Below are positions 17,220-25,689 of a DNA stretch of 64,000 bases, in pieces. This stretch comes from Pseudomonas asplenii (GTDB lineage Bacteria; Pseudomonadota; Gammaproteobacteria; Pseudomonadales; Pseudomonadaceae): the NCBI RefSeq assembly GCF_001293465.1, contig NZ_JSYZ01000016.1, positions 62,001 through 126,000 of the forward strand, written 5' to 3'. How positions within the stretch are numbered: position 1 is the stretch's first letter; each line of letters begins with the position of its first letter. Under the pieces are notes generated by a model that saw only the letters and a program-made list of their open reading frames with translations, ran no database searches and was not told the DNA's origin. A program made the position numbers and the translations under genes.

Positions 17220-17535
17220 GTGGTAACTCCTCTGATCGCGGAGATTCGGTGCCCACTGCCGAGATCCGCACAGGGAATCCCAAACGCTGTAAATCAAGGA
17301 GAAGATCGTCCCATTCGGGTTTGCCTCGGTGGGCAGCAGGCTTCGATCAAGCCTGGCTGCATATTAGGTTGGCTCGGCCAATGATTCAATCCTTCAAAAC
17401 CATCGTTCTCGATGCTGATCGGTCGCTGCCTCTGGACCCATTTCGCGTAGCGGGTTTCCGTAGGGACTAGACGGCTTCGCTAATTTAGCTTGGAGCGAAG
17501 TCATGCTTATCTAGCCGAATGGTGTCAACGCACCC
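17220..17535. other. Intergenic stretch with no recognisable gene
   Basis: Roughly 315 bp between the hypothetical gene at 16629 and the IS3 relic. I find no start with a ribosome binding site, no family motif in the six frames and no clear inverted repeat. It may be degraded mobile DNA. Confidence 0.4.
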
Positions 17536-17737
17536 ATGAAGCGGCTGTTTCGAATTTTGAAAGCGGAGTGGAGGCCGAAGGTGGATTACATGACGACAGA
17601 GTTGGTCGAGTAGAACATCGGCCGCTACCTCATGCAGTGGTACAACTGGACAAGGCCGCATCAGCACAACGGTTTCGTACCGCCGGCTGTTGCGGAAGAA
17701 AAACTCAATTCTGTGTCCGGGAATTTTGACCACTACA
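17536..17737 (+). mobile_element. Relic of an IS3-family transposase (C-terminal end plus IS end)
   Basis: Translation gives MKRLFRILKAEWRPKVDY, then after an in-frame stop (TAG at 17611) NIGRYLMQWYNWTRPHQHNG and FVPPAVAEEKLNSVSGN. This is the C-terminal part of the DDE domain of IS3 transposases, including the YNxxRPHxxNG block. The sequence then runs into GTGTCCGGGAATTTTGACCA, typical of the right end of such elements. The 5' two-thirds of the transposase and the left end are missing, so the element is dead. It abuts an umuC relic. Confidence 0.8.
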
Positions 17738-17915
17738 CTGTTCGCTGGGGGCTAGAAAGTGGCGAATGAGAAGCTGATAGGTGGGCTCGATGCTGTGAAC
17801 ACCAGGTGGGGTAGTGGGACGATGCGGATTGCGAGCGTGCCAGTCGATCCAAGCTGGGGCATGGAGGAGGGAACACGACAAAATCGACGAGCTGTGGACG
17901 GTCTACTGTAAGTGA
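17738..17915 (+). pseudogene. umuC/rulB C-terminal relic (DUF4113 region)
   Basis: Starting directly after the IS end, one frame reads LFAGG, stop, KVANEKLIGGLDAVNTRWGS and GTMRIASVPVDPSWGM; after a frameshift the next frame ends with DELWTVYCK. This matches the C-terminal DUF4113 segment of the UmuC/RulB DNA polymerase V subunit (DAVNxRWGRGTLRPA, WGM, LWTV). The in-frame stop, the frameshift and loss of everything upstream show a pseudogene. rulAB loci are known integration hot spots in Pseudomonas, so this may be the scar of the site the island entered. Confidence 0.8.
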
Positions 17916-18037
17916 TGCAGTAATTTTGGCCAGGTAGCGTCAGCTCGTCTCAAGAATTTGGTATGTCGATCTGCCGGTAGTCGTTGAGGCATGGTATAAA
18001 CGTTTCTAATTAAAATAACGATCAAACTGGGGCTTCT

Positions 18038-19534
18038 ATGCAAATTGAAGAATTCATCGGTAAGTACCGAAATCATCCAATATTCTTTGTAGGGACAGGA
18101 GTGAGCCTCCGTTATCTGGCCCAGTCCTATACGTGGGATGGACTGCTCAGAAAGATATCTTGTGATTTGCGGGGTACTGATGAGTTCTACTATGACATTA
18201 AGGCCGATTGTGATGTGGATGGCGAGTTTAGGTATGACAAGGTTGCTACCAAGCTTGAAGAGGTCTTCAATAGAGAGGTTGGGCAGAACCGCGACGGCCC
18301 GTTGAAGTTTGTTAACGATATTTTCTACGAAAATATGAAGAGCGGCGTCAATGTAAGTCGGCTTAAGATTTATATTTCTCATCTGCTTGGCGATACGACG
18401 ATCAAGGATGGGTACGCAGATGAGCTTGCTGCGCTTAAACGTGCCAGTAAAAATATTGGCTCCATCATCACAACTAATTATGATCGCTTTCTGGAGGATT
18501 TTTTCGAGTTTTCGCCTCTCATTGGGAATGATATTCTCCTGAGTAACCCCTATGGTTCAGTTTATAAAATTCATGGATGTGTCGAGCATCCCACAAAAAT
18601 CATTATCAGCGAGGCGGACTACGAGGCATTTTTCGTCCGCTACGAACTGATTCGTGCTCAGTTGCTTTCTTTGTTTATACATAATCCTATTGTCTTCCTC
18701 GGTTATAGCGTGAGCGATGAGAATATCAAGGCCCTCCTGAGGACAATTTTCACATATGTTAAGCCTAACTCCGAGCACGCTAAGAAAATCCGAGAGAATT
18801 TTTTGCTGGTTGAGTACGAAGCTGGATCTGATTCGACTGAAATTTCAGAGCACGACATTGATCTTGAAGGGTTCTCTTCTACAATAAGAATCAATAAAAT
18901 CAAGACGGATAATTTTTCGGCTGTATATGAGGCAATTTCGAGTCTTATGTTGCCGGTAACGGCAATGGATGTTCGGAAAGTGCAAAACATTGTTAAGGAG
19001 ATTTTTGCGGGCGGAGAAATCAAGGTGACGATTACGGAAGACCTTGATTCGCTTAAGAATAGCGATAAAATTTTGGCTATTGGCTCGGCTAGAACTATTC
19101 AGTATCAATATTTTACTGTTTCTGAAATGATTGGAAATTATTTTAAGATTCTGGAGGAGTCAAACTATCAGTTGCTTGAGTTGATCAATAAGCAAAAAAT
19201 CCAGTCCAGTCAATTCTTTCCAGTGTTTGGCTTCTCTAAAGTCTGCAAAACCCTCGTGGAGGAGAAGCGGCTGAAAGAACAGCAAAGATCAAAAATCAAG
19301 GCAGTGGTTGAGGCGACAAAAGACCGGATTAAGACTGAGCATAATACTATACAGGCCATATTGGACGATGAGACACTTGCGGCCACGAATAAGTCAGCAT
19401 CAATTATTTGGTCGGCTTACAAAGGCCTGGTTTCATTAGATGACCTCGAACAGTACGTAAAATCTCAGGCAGATCGAAATTGCACCGAGTTTAAGCGATT
19501 GCTGTGTGTTTATGATTTGCTAAAGCATGGTTAA
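18038..19534 (+). CDS. SIR2-family protein, candidate NAD-degrading defence effector
   Basis: 498 residues. The N-terminal SIR2 domain spans ~10-240: GTGVS at 19-23 (nucleotide-binding GAGxS variant), TTNYD at 145-149 (NAD-binding Asn and Asp), KIHG with the catalytic His at 179, and GYSVSD at 222-227. These residues are intact. The remaining ~250 residues are helical with no recognised domain and may sense infection. Stand-alone and multi-domain SIR2 proteins (for example DSR-type) are known antiphage NADases. The gene is markedly AT-rich compared with its surroundings and sits between direct repeats beside mobile-element relics, which supports horizontal transfer. No partner gene (pAgo, HerA, TIR) is adjacent. 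Defence role is inferred. Confidence 0.85.
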   Translation: MQIEEFIGKYRNHPIFFVGTGVSLRYLAQSYTWDGLLRKISCDLRGTDEFYYDIKADCDVDGEFRYDKVATKLEEVFNREVGQNRDGPLKFVNDIFYENMKSGVNVSRLKIYISHLLGDTTIKDGYADELAALKRASKNIGSIITTNYDRFLEDFFEFSPLIGNDILLSNPYGSVYKIHGCVEHPTKIIISEADYEAFFVRYELIRAQLLSLFIHNPIVFLGYSVSDENIKALLRTIFTYVKPNSEHAKKIRENFLLVEYEAGSDSTEISEHDIDLEGFSSTIRINKIKTDNFSAVYEAISSLMLPVTAMDVRKVQNIVKEIFAGGEIKVTITEDLDSLKNSDKILAIGSARTIQYQYFTVSEMIGNYFKILEESNYQLLELINKQKIQSSQFFPVFGFSKVCKTLVEEKRLKEQQRSKIKAVVEATKDRIKTEHNTIQAILDDETLAATNKSASIIWSAYKGLVSLDDLEQYVKSQADRNCTEFKRLLCVYDLLKHG

Positions 19535-19691
19535 TGGCAATTGGAGTGAGCGAAAGGGGAAGAATGTGTATAGTTAGCGTTAGCCAAGAACCGCAATGAC
19601 CTACCTCTTTCGCCCGTAGGTCGCTTTCGGCTGGTTCAGTTAGACCACTTCCTGGCACACGATCCTGTGTGCCTAACGATTTACCGAGCTG

Positions 19692-19808
19692 CTAAACCCG
19701 ATCACTGGATTGGCAGTGACGGATCGAGACTAAATCACCGAAATTATCAGGTGCGACCGGCTAGGATTTTCTAGGAAATTTCATTCAAGGGAAAGGGGGT
19801 TGTCTGGT
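19692..19808. repeat. Direct repeat, right copy (117 bp)
   Basis: It matches 15285-15401 in the same orientation. The hairpin-forming head (ATCACTG-GATTGG-CAGTGAC) and the tail (GATTTTCTAGGAAATTTC onward) are the conserved parts. It lies in a ~500-bp gap without genes (19535-20033) between the SIR2 gene and the NdpA-like gene; otherwise that gap holds only degenerate sequence. Confidence 0.8.
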
Positions 19809-20033
19809 CGGTCCTTGAATGAGGATGAAGCGGCCAATCCCTTCATGACCTTCGGTGAGGCTGCAGCGCTCATGCCCAGCATCTTTGCTTTTCCTTTTGT
19901 TCGTCTGTATGTATGTACAGTTTGAGGCGTGAAGCTAATCTGCATCGGCGATGCTGATGAAACGCTGGCTTTTGCTGGATGAGCTACTATATTGCGTGAT
20001 CTCAATATGATTTCATAACAGCGGAAGTTGACT

Positions 20034-21167
20034 ATGTTCACGCTCAATAGTGCGGTAATTCACAGTTTTAGGAAGTTGGCGCACACCGAGTATGTCGGTG
20101 AGGTAGTTAAAAAGGAGGTCCCCCTGCAACCGGACAACCCCGCTCTGCAGTCGTTGGTGCAAGGTATCAATGGGTTGATCGGAAAAGAAGGTAACAGTGT
20201 GGTTTATGGCCAGTTCGCTGCGGAGGATCGTCAGGGACCCTTTCCTAGGCGCTTCGCCAGCTATGTTGGAGCACCTGGCGACCCGCAAGAGTTTATCGCC
20301 TTGACTCATCTAGCAATGGATGAACTGGTAGATCAAGCCTCAAAGCAGGTGTTATCAACTGGGGGGCATATCCTTTGTGCGCAGTATTCTTCAGGCGGTG
20401 GAGAGTACTTTCTGGTTGCGAGCATGAAAGAGCGCGGGGCCATTCAGTTGGATGAGAACTACGTGCCAACTGCGATCCAAGAAATTGATCTGAGTAAGGT
20501 GCAACAGGCGGCCCGCATCAATGTGGATCGCTTCCTTGCGGCACAGGTGGAACAGCAGGCAGAAGACACGTCAGAGGTTGGCGCCGAGGTTGCAGATAGA
20601 GAGGAATTGGACACAACCTATTTGTGTTTTATCAGTCGCGGGCGAGACAGCCAGGCGTCCGACTATTTCATTACTGCATTGGGGTGTGCTAAAGGGGTCG
20701 CTTCCGGTCGGGCGACGAAGAACGCTATCGACCAAGTTAATCGATTTTTTCGTGACAAGAAGCCTCTACGAGCTTTGGCTTACCGAGCCAAGGATGCAGT
20801 AGTGAGATACTTGCAAAAGCAACTAGATGAAGGAAAGCCGGCGCGTTTGGATGCTATTTGCCACGTTGCTGTGCAGCACGTTCCTCCCGAACTTGTCGAC
20901 GAGATTGTGGGTCTAAAAGATTATCTCAATAATGAAAAGAATCGGGTGCCCGAAGACTTCACTGTCAATGCCACCTCCCTGCGACAGAAAACTCGCATTA
21001 AAGGTGAGGCTACCAATTGGATGCTGCAGTTTGATCGTGGTGCACTCGGTGAAGACCCTACAGCAGATGTTTATTATGACTCGGGTAAGCGAAAATTAAC
21101 TCTATCTAATTTGAATGCTGAGCTAGTTGACTTGATCGAAAAAGAGCTAAAGGCCAGGGTCGAATAA
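20034..21167 (+). CDS. NdpA/YejK-family nucleoid-associated protein, first gene of a two-gene module
   Basis: 377 residues. It shows the 37-kDa nucleoid-associated family pattern: an N-terminal VIHSFRKL region, AIQEIDLSKVQQAARINVDRFLAA, YLCFISRGRDSQASDYFITALGC, and the C-terminal LKDYLNNEKNRVPEDFTVNA, RIKGEATNWMLQFDRGALGE, RKLTLSNLNAELVDLIEKEL. Housekeeping YejK binds the nucleoid; this copy is in an island and is tightly coupled to a membrane protein, so it probably has a specialised role. The start at 20034 has GGAAG six bases upstream. Its stop overlaps the next start (TAATG, one shared base). Function in defence or DNA sensing is inference. Confidence 0.82.
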   Translation: MFTLNSAVIHSFRKLAHTEYVGEVVKKEVPLQPDNPALQSLVQGINGLIGKEGNSVVYGQFAAEDRQGPFPRRFASYVGAPGDPQEFIALTHLAMDELVDQASKQVLSTGGHILCAQYSSGGGEYFLVASMKERGAIQLDENYVPTAIQEIDLSKVQQAARINVDRFLAAQVEQQAEDTSEVGAEVADREELDTTYLCFISRGRDSQASDYFITALGCAKGVASGRATKNAIDQVNRFFRDKKPLRALAYRAKDAVVRYLQKQLDEGKPARLDAICHVAVQHVPPELVDEIVGLKDYLNNEKNRVPEDFTVNATSLRQKTRIKGEATNWMLQFDRGALGEDPTADVYYDSGKRKLTLSNLNAELVDLIEKELKARVE

Positions 21168-22429
21168 TGTTTTCTCATGTCGTCGCTCTCTACCGCTCGG
21201 TTGGGACTCCAGAGATTCGTCATGGTATCTTCAGCTATGAGGGACCTGCCAATGCAATTATCCGAACGGCTTTGAGTGATTGTTCAAAACTAACGGCTGC
21301 ATACGGTTCCTTAGAGTTATATCGGCTTGAGGGGAATGAACTAGAATTCGAATTTCACCTGCCGGGAAATGAAAATGGACGCTTCTATTCGGGATTGAAG
21401 GAATTCGTTCAGAGAAATGGTGCTCTAGGTAAAGGGCGCTTTCCGAGCAATGTATATATTCATGAGCTTGCTTGGGCAGATTGCGATGATGTCACGCCGC
21501 CGCCGATCCAGGCATTGAAGCAGGTCTGCCGGCTTGTCGAACTATTGACGCAACTAGCAGTGGGCGTCGATCGTGAAAGTGATCCTGATGCCTACAATTT
21601 GTTTTTTGCCTTACCACCCGATGGGGAGAAGCCCCCACGTACCTTCCTATTGTCTACACGTGTGGGCGTTACTCTGATAGACCATCCGCTGTCACATATA
21701 GGCTTGCTTGAGGAGATACTTCACCCTAAGAACGAAACCAAGGCGCATGTCAGTGAACGAAAGTTAATGATGTGCATGGCTGTGGCCAGCGTGATTGAGA
21801 ATCACCAGGAAGATGGAAACCTACTGAGCACAATTGTAAAGGAGTGGCGGGAAGTCCTCAGCACCTACCGGGTGAATCTACAAACCTATGTTTATCGCTT
21901 TTCGTTTGATCGGGCGCGTAGGGAATTGGCCCAGGCGGAAGTGGACTACGGTAGTAAGCTCAGTGGAGTGTTGGGGGATATCGCTGGCAAGATGCTGGCG
22001 CTACCTGTCTCATTTGCGGCGCTGGTGCCGTTGCACGCGGCAAAGTCTTGGTTTGAGGCGGCGGTCTACTTGATAGGGCTTTGTGTGGTTACGATGGTTC
22101 TGCTATTGGTACTGCATAATCAGCGGTTACAGGTCGAGCGCTTGTTGCACAGTTTTAATGTTATTTTTGACGAATTTAAATCAAAACTCCCTACTTATCC
22201 CCTAAAATTGCAAAGCTTACTGCAGACCACAATTGAGCAGGTTGATCGTCAGGGCAAAAGCCTCACCAGTACTTTCCAGATGCTTCAGTGGTTGGCTTGG
22301 CTTCCAGCATTACTTGCGTGTGTAGTTGTGGTTGTGAAGTACCGCGAGACGCTAGGAGCACTCATCTTTGAGCTACCGGCATCGGCTACACTCCCGGAGG
22401 TTCTGATGCCCTGGTTCCTTAGCCCATAG
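21167..22429 (+). CDS. Unknown membrane protein coupled to the NdpA-like gene
   Basis: 420 residues. Residues 1-~270 are soluble with no family I recognise. Hydrophobic segments lie near 276-292, 296-317 and 374-391, with a charged helical section (~318-370: NQRLQVERLLHSFNVIFDEFKSKL) between the last two, giving an inner-membrane protein with a large soluble N-terminal domain. The first codon overlaps the stop of the upstream gene, so both products are made together and may interact. Sensor-plus-membrane-effector pairs are a common plan in antiphage systems; that is the best guess, not a demonstrated role. The gene ends 42 bp before a fragment of an ICE gene. Confidence 0.75.
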   Translation: MFSHVVALYRSVGTPEIRHGIFSYEGPANAIIRTALSDCSKLTAAYGSLELYRLEGNELEFEFHLPGNENGRFYSGLKEFVQRNGALGKGRFPSNVYIHELAWADCDDVTPPPIQALKQVCRLVELLTQLAVGVDRESDPDAYNLFFALPPDGEKPPRTFLLSTRVGVTLIDHPLSHIGLLEEILHPKNETKAHVSERKLMMCMAVASVIENHQEDGNLLSTIVKEWREVLSTYRVNLQTYVYRFSFDRARRELAQAEVDYGSKLSGVLGDIAGKMLALPVSFAALVPLHAAKSWFEAAVYLIGLCVVTMVLLLVLHNQRLQVERLLHSFNVIFDEFKSKLPTYPLKLQSLLQTTIEQVDRQGKSLTSTFQMLQWLAWLPALLACVVVVVKYRETLGALIFELPASATLPEVLMPWFLSP

Positions 22430-22470
22430 GCTCAGCAGGGGGAATCCAATTGAAGCCCATGGTTTTGCTG

Positions 22471-22528
22471 TCCAGGGCGCTGGACCAACAGCTTCTGGTC
22501 GGGCTCATCACGGGGCGGTGATGACGCC
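22471..22528 (-). pseudogene. Fragment of a second TIGR03755-type ICE gene
   Basis: About 58 bp here are nearly identical to 24581-24639 inside the intact TIGR03755-family gene, sharing for example CTGGTCGGGCTCATCACG and GGGCGGTGATGACGCC, with a few substitutions and a small gap. It is a leftover of a related ICE copy or a rearrangement scar at the right border of the NdpA/membrane module. Confidence 0.7.
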
Positions 22529-22535
22529 AAAACGA

Positions 22536-24188
22536 TCAATCCTTCACGGTACCCACCAGCGAGTCGATCAACATCGCCGAAGCGGTATCGCCATTCTCCA
22601 GCATCAGTTGGCGCAGCGATTTACCAAACACGGGCACCGGTGTGTCGAAGGAGAAGCTGGCCTTGCCCTGGTAGCTGGCAACCACGCGAATCCGATCCTC
22701 GGACCAGCGGATCGTGTGGCCGCTTGCTCTTTCGCGATAGTCCTTGAGAAAGGCCGCTGCCAGCGGGGTTGTGCCGTTGAGGTCCGCGGCATCGAGGTCG
22801 GCACCCGCAGCAGCAAGGGCCTGCGCGAAGCTGAGATCGCGCTCGGCCATGCAGGCATGCAATGGCGTCTCACCCCCGTAAGCTTTGGCGTTTATGTCAC
22901 TGCCTTTGAGCAGGGCCTGAAACAGCTCCTGTATCTGATCGCCGGTGTTGCGGCGCCTCAGCAGCTTCTCGGTCCGCCTGCAGAACAGTGACAGGGCCGT
23001 GTCGCCGTAGGCGTTGTGCGCCTTCAGGTCTTCCTTGCCAGCCAGTGTGATCATGTGTCTCAGGCTGCAGTTGAGAAAGTGCAGGGGGCCCAGGCAGCTC
23101 ATCAACCGGGTGTTGCCCTCGCCATCGCGGCCCATCGGATCGGCACCTTCGGCCACCAGGTAGTCGTAGGCGCTTTCTGCGGCCGAGGTGATCAGTGGGC
23201 GATCCTGACCGGTCAGCCGTTGATTGATATCGATGCCGGAGCTTTTCAACAGATAGGCGAAGCCGTCCAGGTCCTTGAGGGCCATGCTTCCATCCGGGGT
23301 GAGGTGGTCACCGCCTGAGGCCCTCCAGACACGCTCGGCCATGGGGGTTCTGTTCGGCGGATTGTCGTAGTCGCGCACCGTGGCTTCGCCGAATTGGTAG
23401 CGGGTCCAGACTCCCACCTGCTGGTCATCCTGATAATGGCCTTTTTCTTCCACGGTGCCGGCGGGCCAGTCGCGCATGAAGTAAATTTCCGAAGGGCCGT
23501 TTTTCTTGCCGGCGCTGTAGGTGACTTTGGTTCTCGGCACCCTTGTACCTTGGGCGTCTACCCAGGTCTCCAGCACACCGTTGAGCACGCCATTCTGGTA
23601 CGTGGCGCGGTCCTTGAGGTCGCCTTTGTAGTCGTAATGTTCCACCCGGCCATCGAGCTTGCCGGAACCGTCGCTGGCGAAGGTTTCCAGCAAGGTCAGC
23701 TTCTGTTCCCCCTCGATCACCCGCCATTTGCGCTGCGCACCGACGCGCACCTCACTGCCCGCCAGGGAGGTGCTGTCACCGACCTGCAGGCCGGTGGCGC
23801 AATCATAGGTTTGCACGGCGCTACGTCCGCCTTCCTCCGTCAACAACTCCTGCAGTTGCCGGGAGAAGGTGCCCGTGCACCAGGTCTTGCGTGTCCCGAC
23901 GAACACGCCGGCTTTCAACTGGCCTTCGACCAACAGCGCGCCGCTCGGGTCGAACTGTTTCCATTCTCCCACGGCCCGGCCATTTTCCACCTTGAAGGAC
24001 AGCAGCAGCTGGTCACCGACCTTATGCGTCACGGTGCCATTGAGGGGCTGACCGGACTGGGGCTCGATGTACAGCGCATGGGGAGAGCCGAGCCTGCCGG
24101 CTTTGGCGGAGATTTCATCGAAGGTGTACTCGGCATTGCAGCCGGCCAGGGCCAAAGCCAGGGCACAGAGCGAGAAACGTTTTTTCAT
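22536..24188 (-). CDS. Lipoprotein with MORN-like and ankyrin repeats
   Basis: About 550 residues. The N-terminus MKKRFSLCALALALAGC has a lipobox (LAGC), so it is a lipid-anchored envelope protein. The middle (~90-280) has repeated G-x-W/E-x-Y/F-x-x-G units (AVGEWKQFDPSGALLVEGQL, LDGRVEHYDYKGDLKDRATY) like MORN/YwqK repeats. The C-terminal ~200 residues have ankyrin-type repeats (YGDTALSLFCRR, YGGETPLHACMAERDLSFAQ, LNGTTPLAAAFLKDYRERAS). It is downstream of two ICE transfer genes on the same strand and probably belongs to that element as cargo or an exclusion/envelope factor. ATG at 24188 has AAGGA upstream. Confidence 0.75.
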   Translation of the reverse strand: MKKRFSLCALALALAGCNAEYTFDEISAKAGRLGSPHALYIEPQSGQPLNGTVTHKVGDQLLLSFKVENGRAVGEWKQFDPSGALLVEGQLKAGVFVGTRKTWCTGTFSRQLQELLTEEGGRSAVQTYDCATGLQVGDSTSLAGSEVRVGAQRKWRVIEGEQKLTLLETFASDGSGKLDGRVEHYDYKGDLKDRATYQNGVLNGVLETWVDAQGTRVPRTKVTYSAGKKNGPSEIYFMRDWPAGTVEEKGHYQDDQQVGVWTRYQFGEATVRDYDNPPNRTPMAERVWRASGGDHLTPDGSMALKDLDGFAYLLKSSGIDINQRLTGQDRPLITSAAESAYDYLVAEGADPMGRDGEGNTRLMSCLGPLHFLNCSLRHMITLAGKEDLKAHNAYGDTALSLFCRRTEKLLRRRNTGDQIQELFQALLKGSDINAKAYGGETPLHACMAERDLSFAQALAAAGADLDAADLNGTTPLAAAFLKDYRERASGHTIRWSEDRIRVVASYQGKASFSFDTPVPVFGKSLRQLMLENGDTASAMLIDSLVGTVKD

Positions 24189-24244
24189 CACTGATCCTTG
24201 TAATAAAACCTGGGGGGCGACAGTTACGGGGGCAGCGGCCTTGC

Positions 24245-25645
24245 TCAGGGAGGTGGCGGCCGCCCCCCATTGCCCTTGACCTCCTTCTCCAACGACTCCA
24301 GCCGATTGGCATCCGGATCCCCCTCGAAGATCGTGCGTGAGTTGTCCTTGCGCTGCTGGTGCCGCGCGATAATTGCCGAGGGTGAATTGCTGGTCAGGGA
24401 ACGGCGCATTTCCAGGTCGGTGAGCAGGTTGGCGATTTCCTGTTGCAGGGCCTCGCGCTCGACGTCGATGGTCTTGGCGGCGAGGCCGCTGGCGGACACA
24501 TTGGGCTCCTTCTGGCCGGCGAGCAGGGCGCGTTGCAGCAGCAGGGCTTTCTCCAGAATGCTGGTGACGGCAATTTCCGAGACCAGGCGCTGGGCCAGCA
24601 GCTCCTGGTCGGGCTCATCACGCAGGGCGGTGATGACGCCCCGGGTGATCGGCATCGAGTTGCTGCCCGCGCTGGCGAGATTTTCCGGCGTGGTGGTCTG
24701 GCTGCCGTCGATCAACGCCTTCAGTGCCTTGAGCTTGGCTTCGTACTCTTCCTGAATCAGCGGTGTCAGGCCCACGCCAGCGGTGGCGGTGCTCTTGGTG
24801 CAGTCTTCACACGTTTGCTGTTCGTCTTCCCCCAGCACGCGGTTGGCAAACCCGGCCGCTTCATCCGGTGATTTCCAGGTCTTGCACAGCAGGCCGCTGT
24901 TGCAGGCCTTGGGATCGATGCTGCTGTTGTCCGTGGCACCGCGGCCATTGAGCAGGTTGTAGCCGGCCTTGGTCACATCCTTGACCACCTTGATCGGTGC
25001 CTGTTGTTTGCCTCCGGCTTTTTCCCCTCCAACCCAGGGCACACCGGTGTTGCCGTTGTCCTTCTCGGCCTGGGCGGTGACCGCAACGGCGTCAGTGTTC
25101 TGGGCCATGGCCTCCTTGAGTGCCTGGCCCTCGGCGAGCGCACCCCAACGGTTCTGGTTGCCGGCGACTTTCATCATGCGCTCGGCCATCTCGCGGCAAC
25201 TGGCCTTGGAACGGTCGAAGTCCAGCCGTGCCTGCAGGATGCCGTTGGTGAGCAGGTTGTAGAGGCCTGGGTCCGCGCGCTGAATGATCAGCGCCGGCAG
25301 CGAGGCCACAGCCCCCGTGGCGCCCTGGATCAGGTCGCCCATGATGTTCTGGAAACCCTCGGTGAGGCCGTTGAGCTGGTTGTGCAGGGTGGTGTTCAAA
25401 TCCATCTTCCCGCACATCAGGTCGGTGTTCCACCCCACGCCGACCTGGAGGCTTTGCATGTCGCCGGCCCGGCCCATGTTCACGGCGCTGCCACCGCCAA
25501 TCCGGTACAGCACGTCGTCACTTATGGCACTGCCGCTGCTACCGAACTCTGTCGCCGTGGCTGGCGGCGGAACGCTCCCCAGGGCCATGAGCAGAAGCAG
25601 CCAGCGACTGGGGCTGGGGCGGCGAAACGATGACATCCGAATCAT
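24245..25645 (-). CDS. Integrating conjugative element protein, TIGR03755 (PFL_4711) family
   Basis: About 466 residues. A signal peptide (SRWLLLLMALGSVPPPATA) is followed by MCGKMDLNTTLHNQLNGLTEGFQNIMGDLIQGATGA, which I recognise from the ICE family PFL_4711 of the GI-type (PFGI-1/clc-like) type IV secretion system. The protein is exported; its role in mating-pair formation is not established. The start was set at 25645 (MIRMSSF) because GGAG lies six bases upstream; a longer start at 25693 would overlap the upstream stop in an ATGA. It is intact although the rest of the ICE is missing. Confidence 0.8.
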   Translation of the reverse strand: MIRMSSFRRPSPSRWLLLLMALGSVPPPATATEFGSSGSAISDDVLYRIGGGSAVNMGRAGDMQSLQVGVGWNTDLMCGKMDLNTTLHNQLNGLTEGFQNIMGDLIQGATGAVASLPALIIQRADPGLYNLLTNGILQARLDFDRSKASCREMAERMMKVAGNQNRWGALAEGQALKEAMAQNTDAVAVTAQAEKDNGNTGVPWVGGEKAGGKQQAPIKVVKDVTKAGYNLLNGRGATDNSSIDPKACNSGLLCKTWKSPDEAAGFANRVLGEDEQQTCEDCTKSTATAGVGLTPLIQEEYEAKLKALKALIDGSQTTTPENLASAGSNSMPITRGVITALRDEPDQELLAQRLVSEIAVTSILEKALLLQRALLAGQKEPNVSASGLAAKTIDVEREALQQEIANLLTDLEMRRSLTSNSPSAIIARHQQRKDNSRTIFEGDPDANRLESLEKEVKGNGGRPPPP

Positions 25646-25689
25646 GAGAGGCTCCATTACGAGAGAGGCGATCGCTCGGCGTCGCGAGG

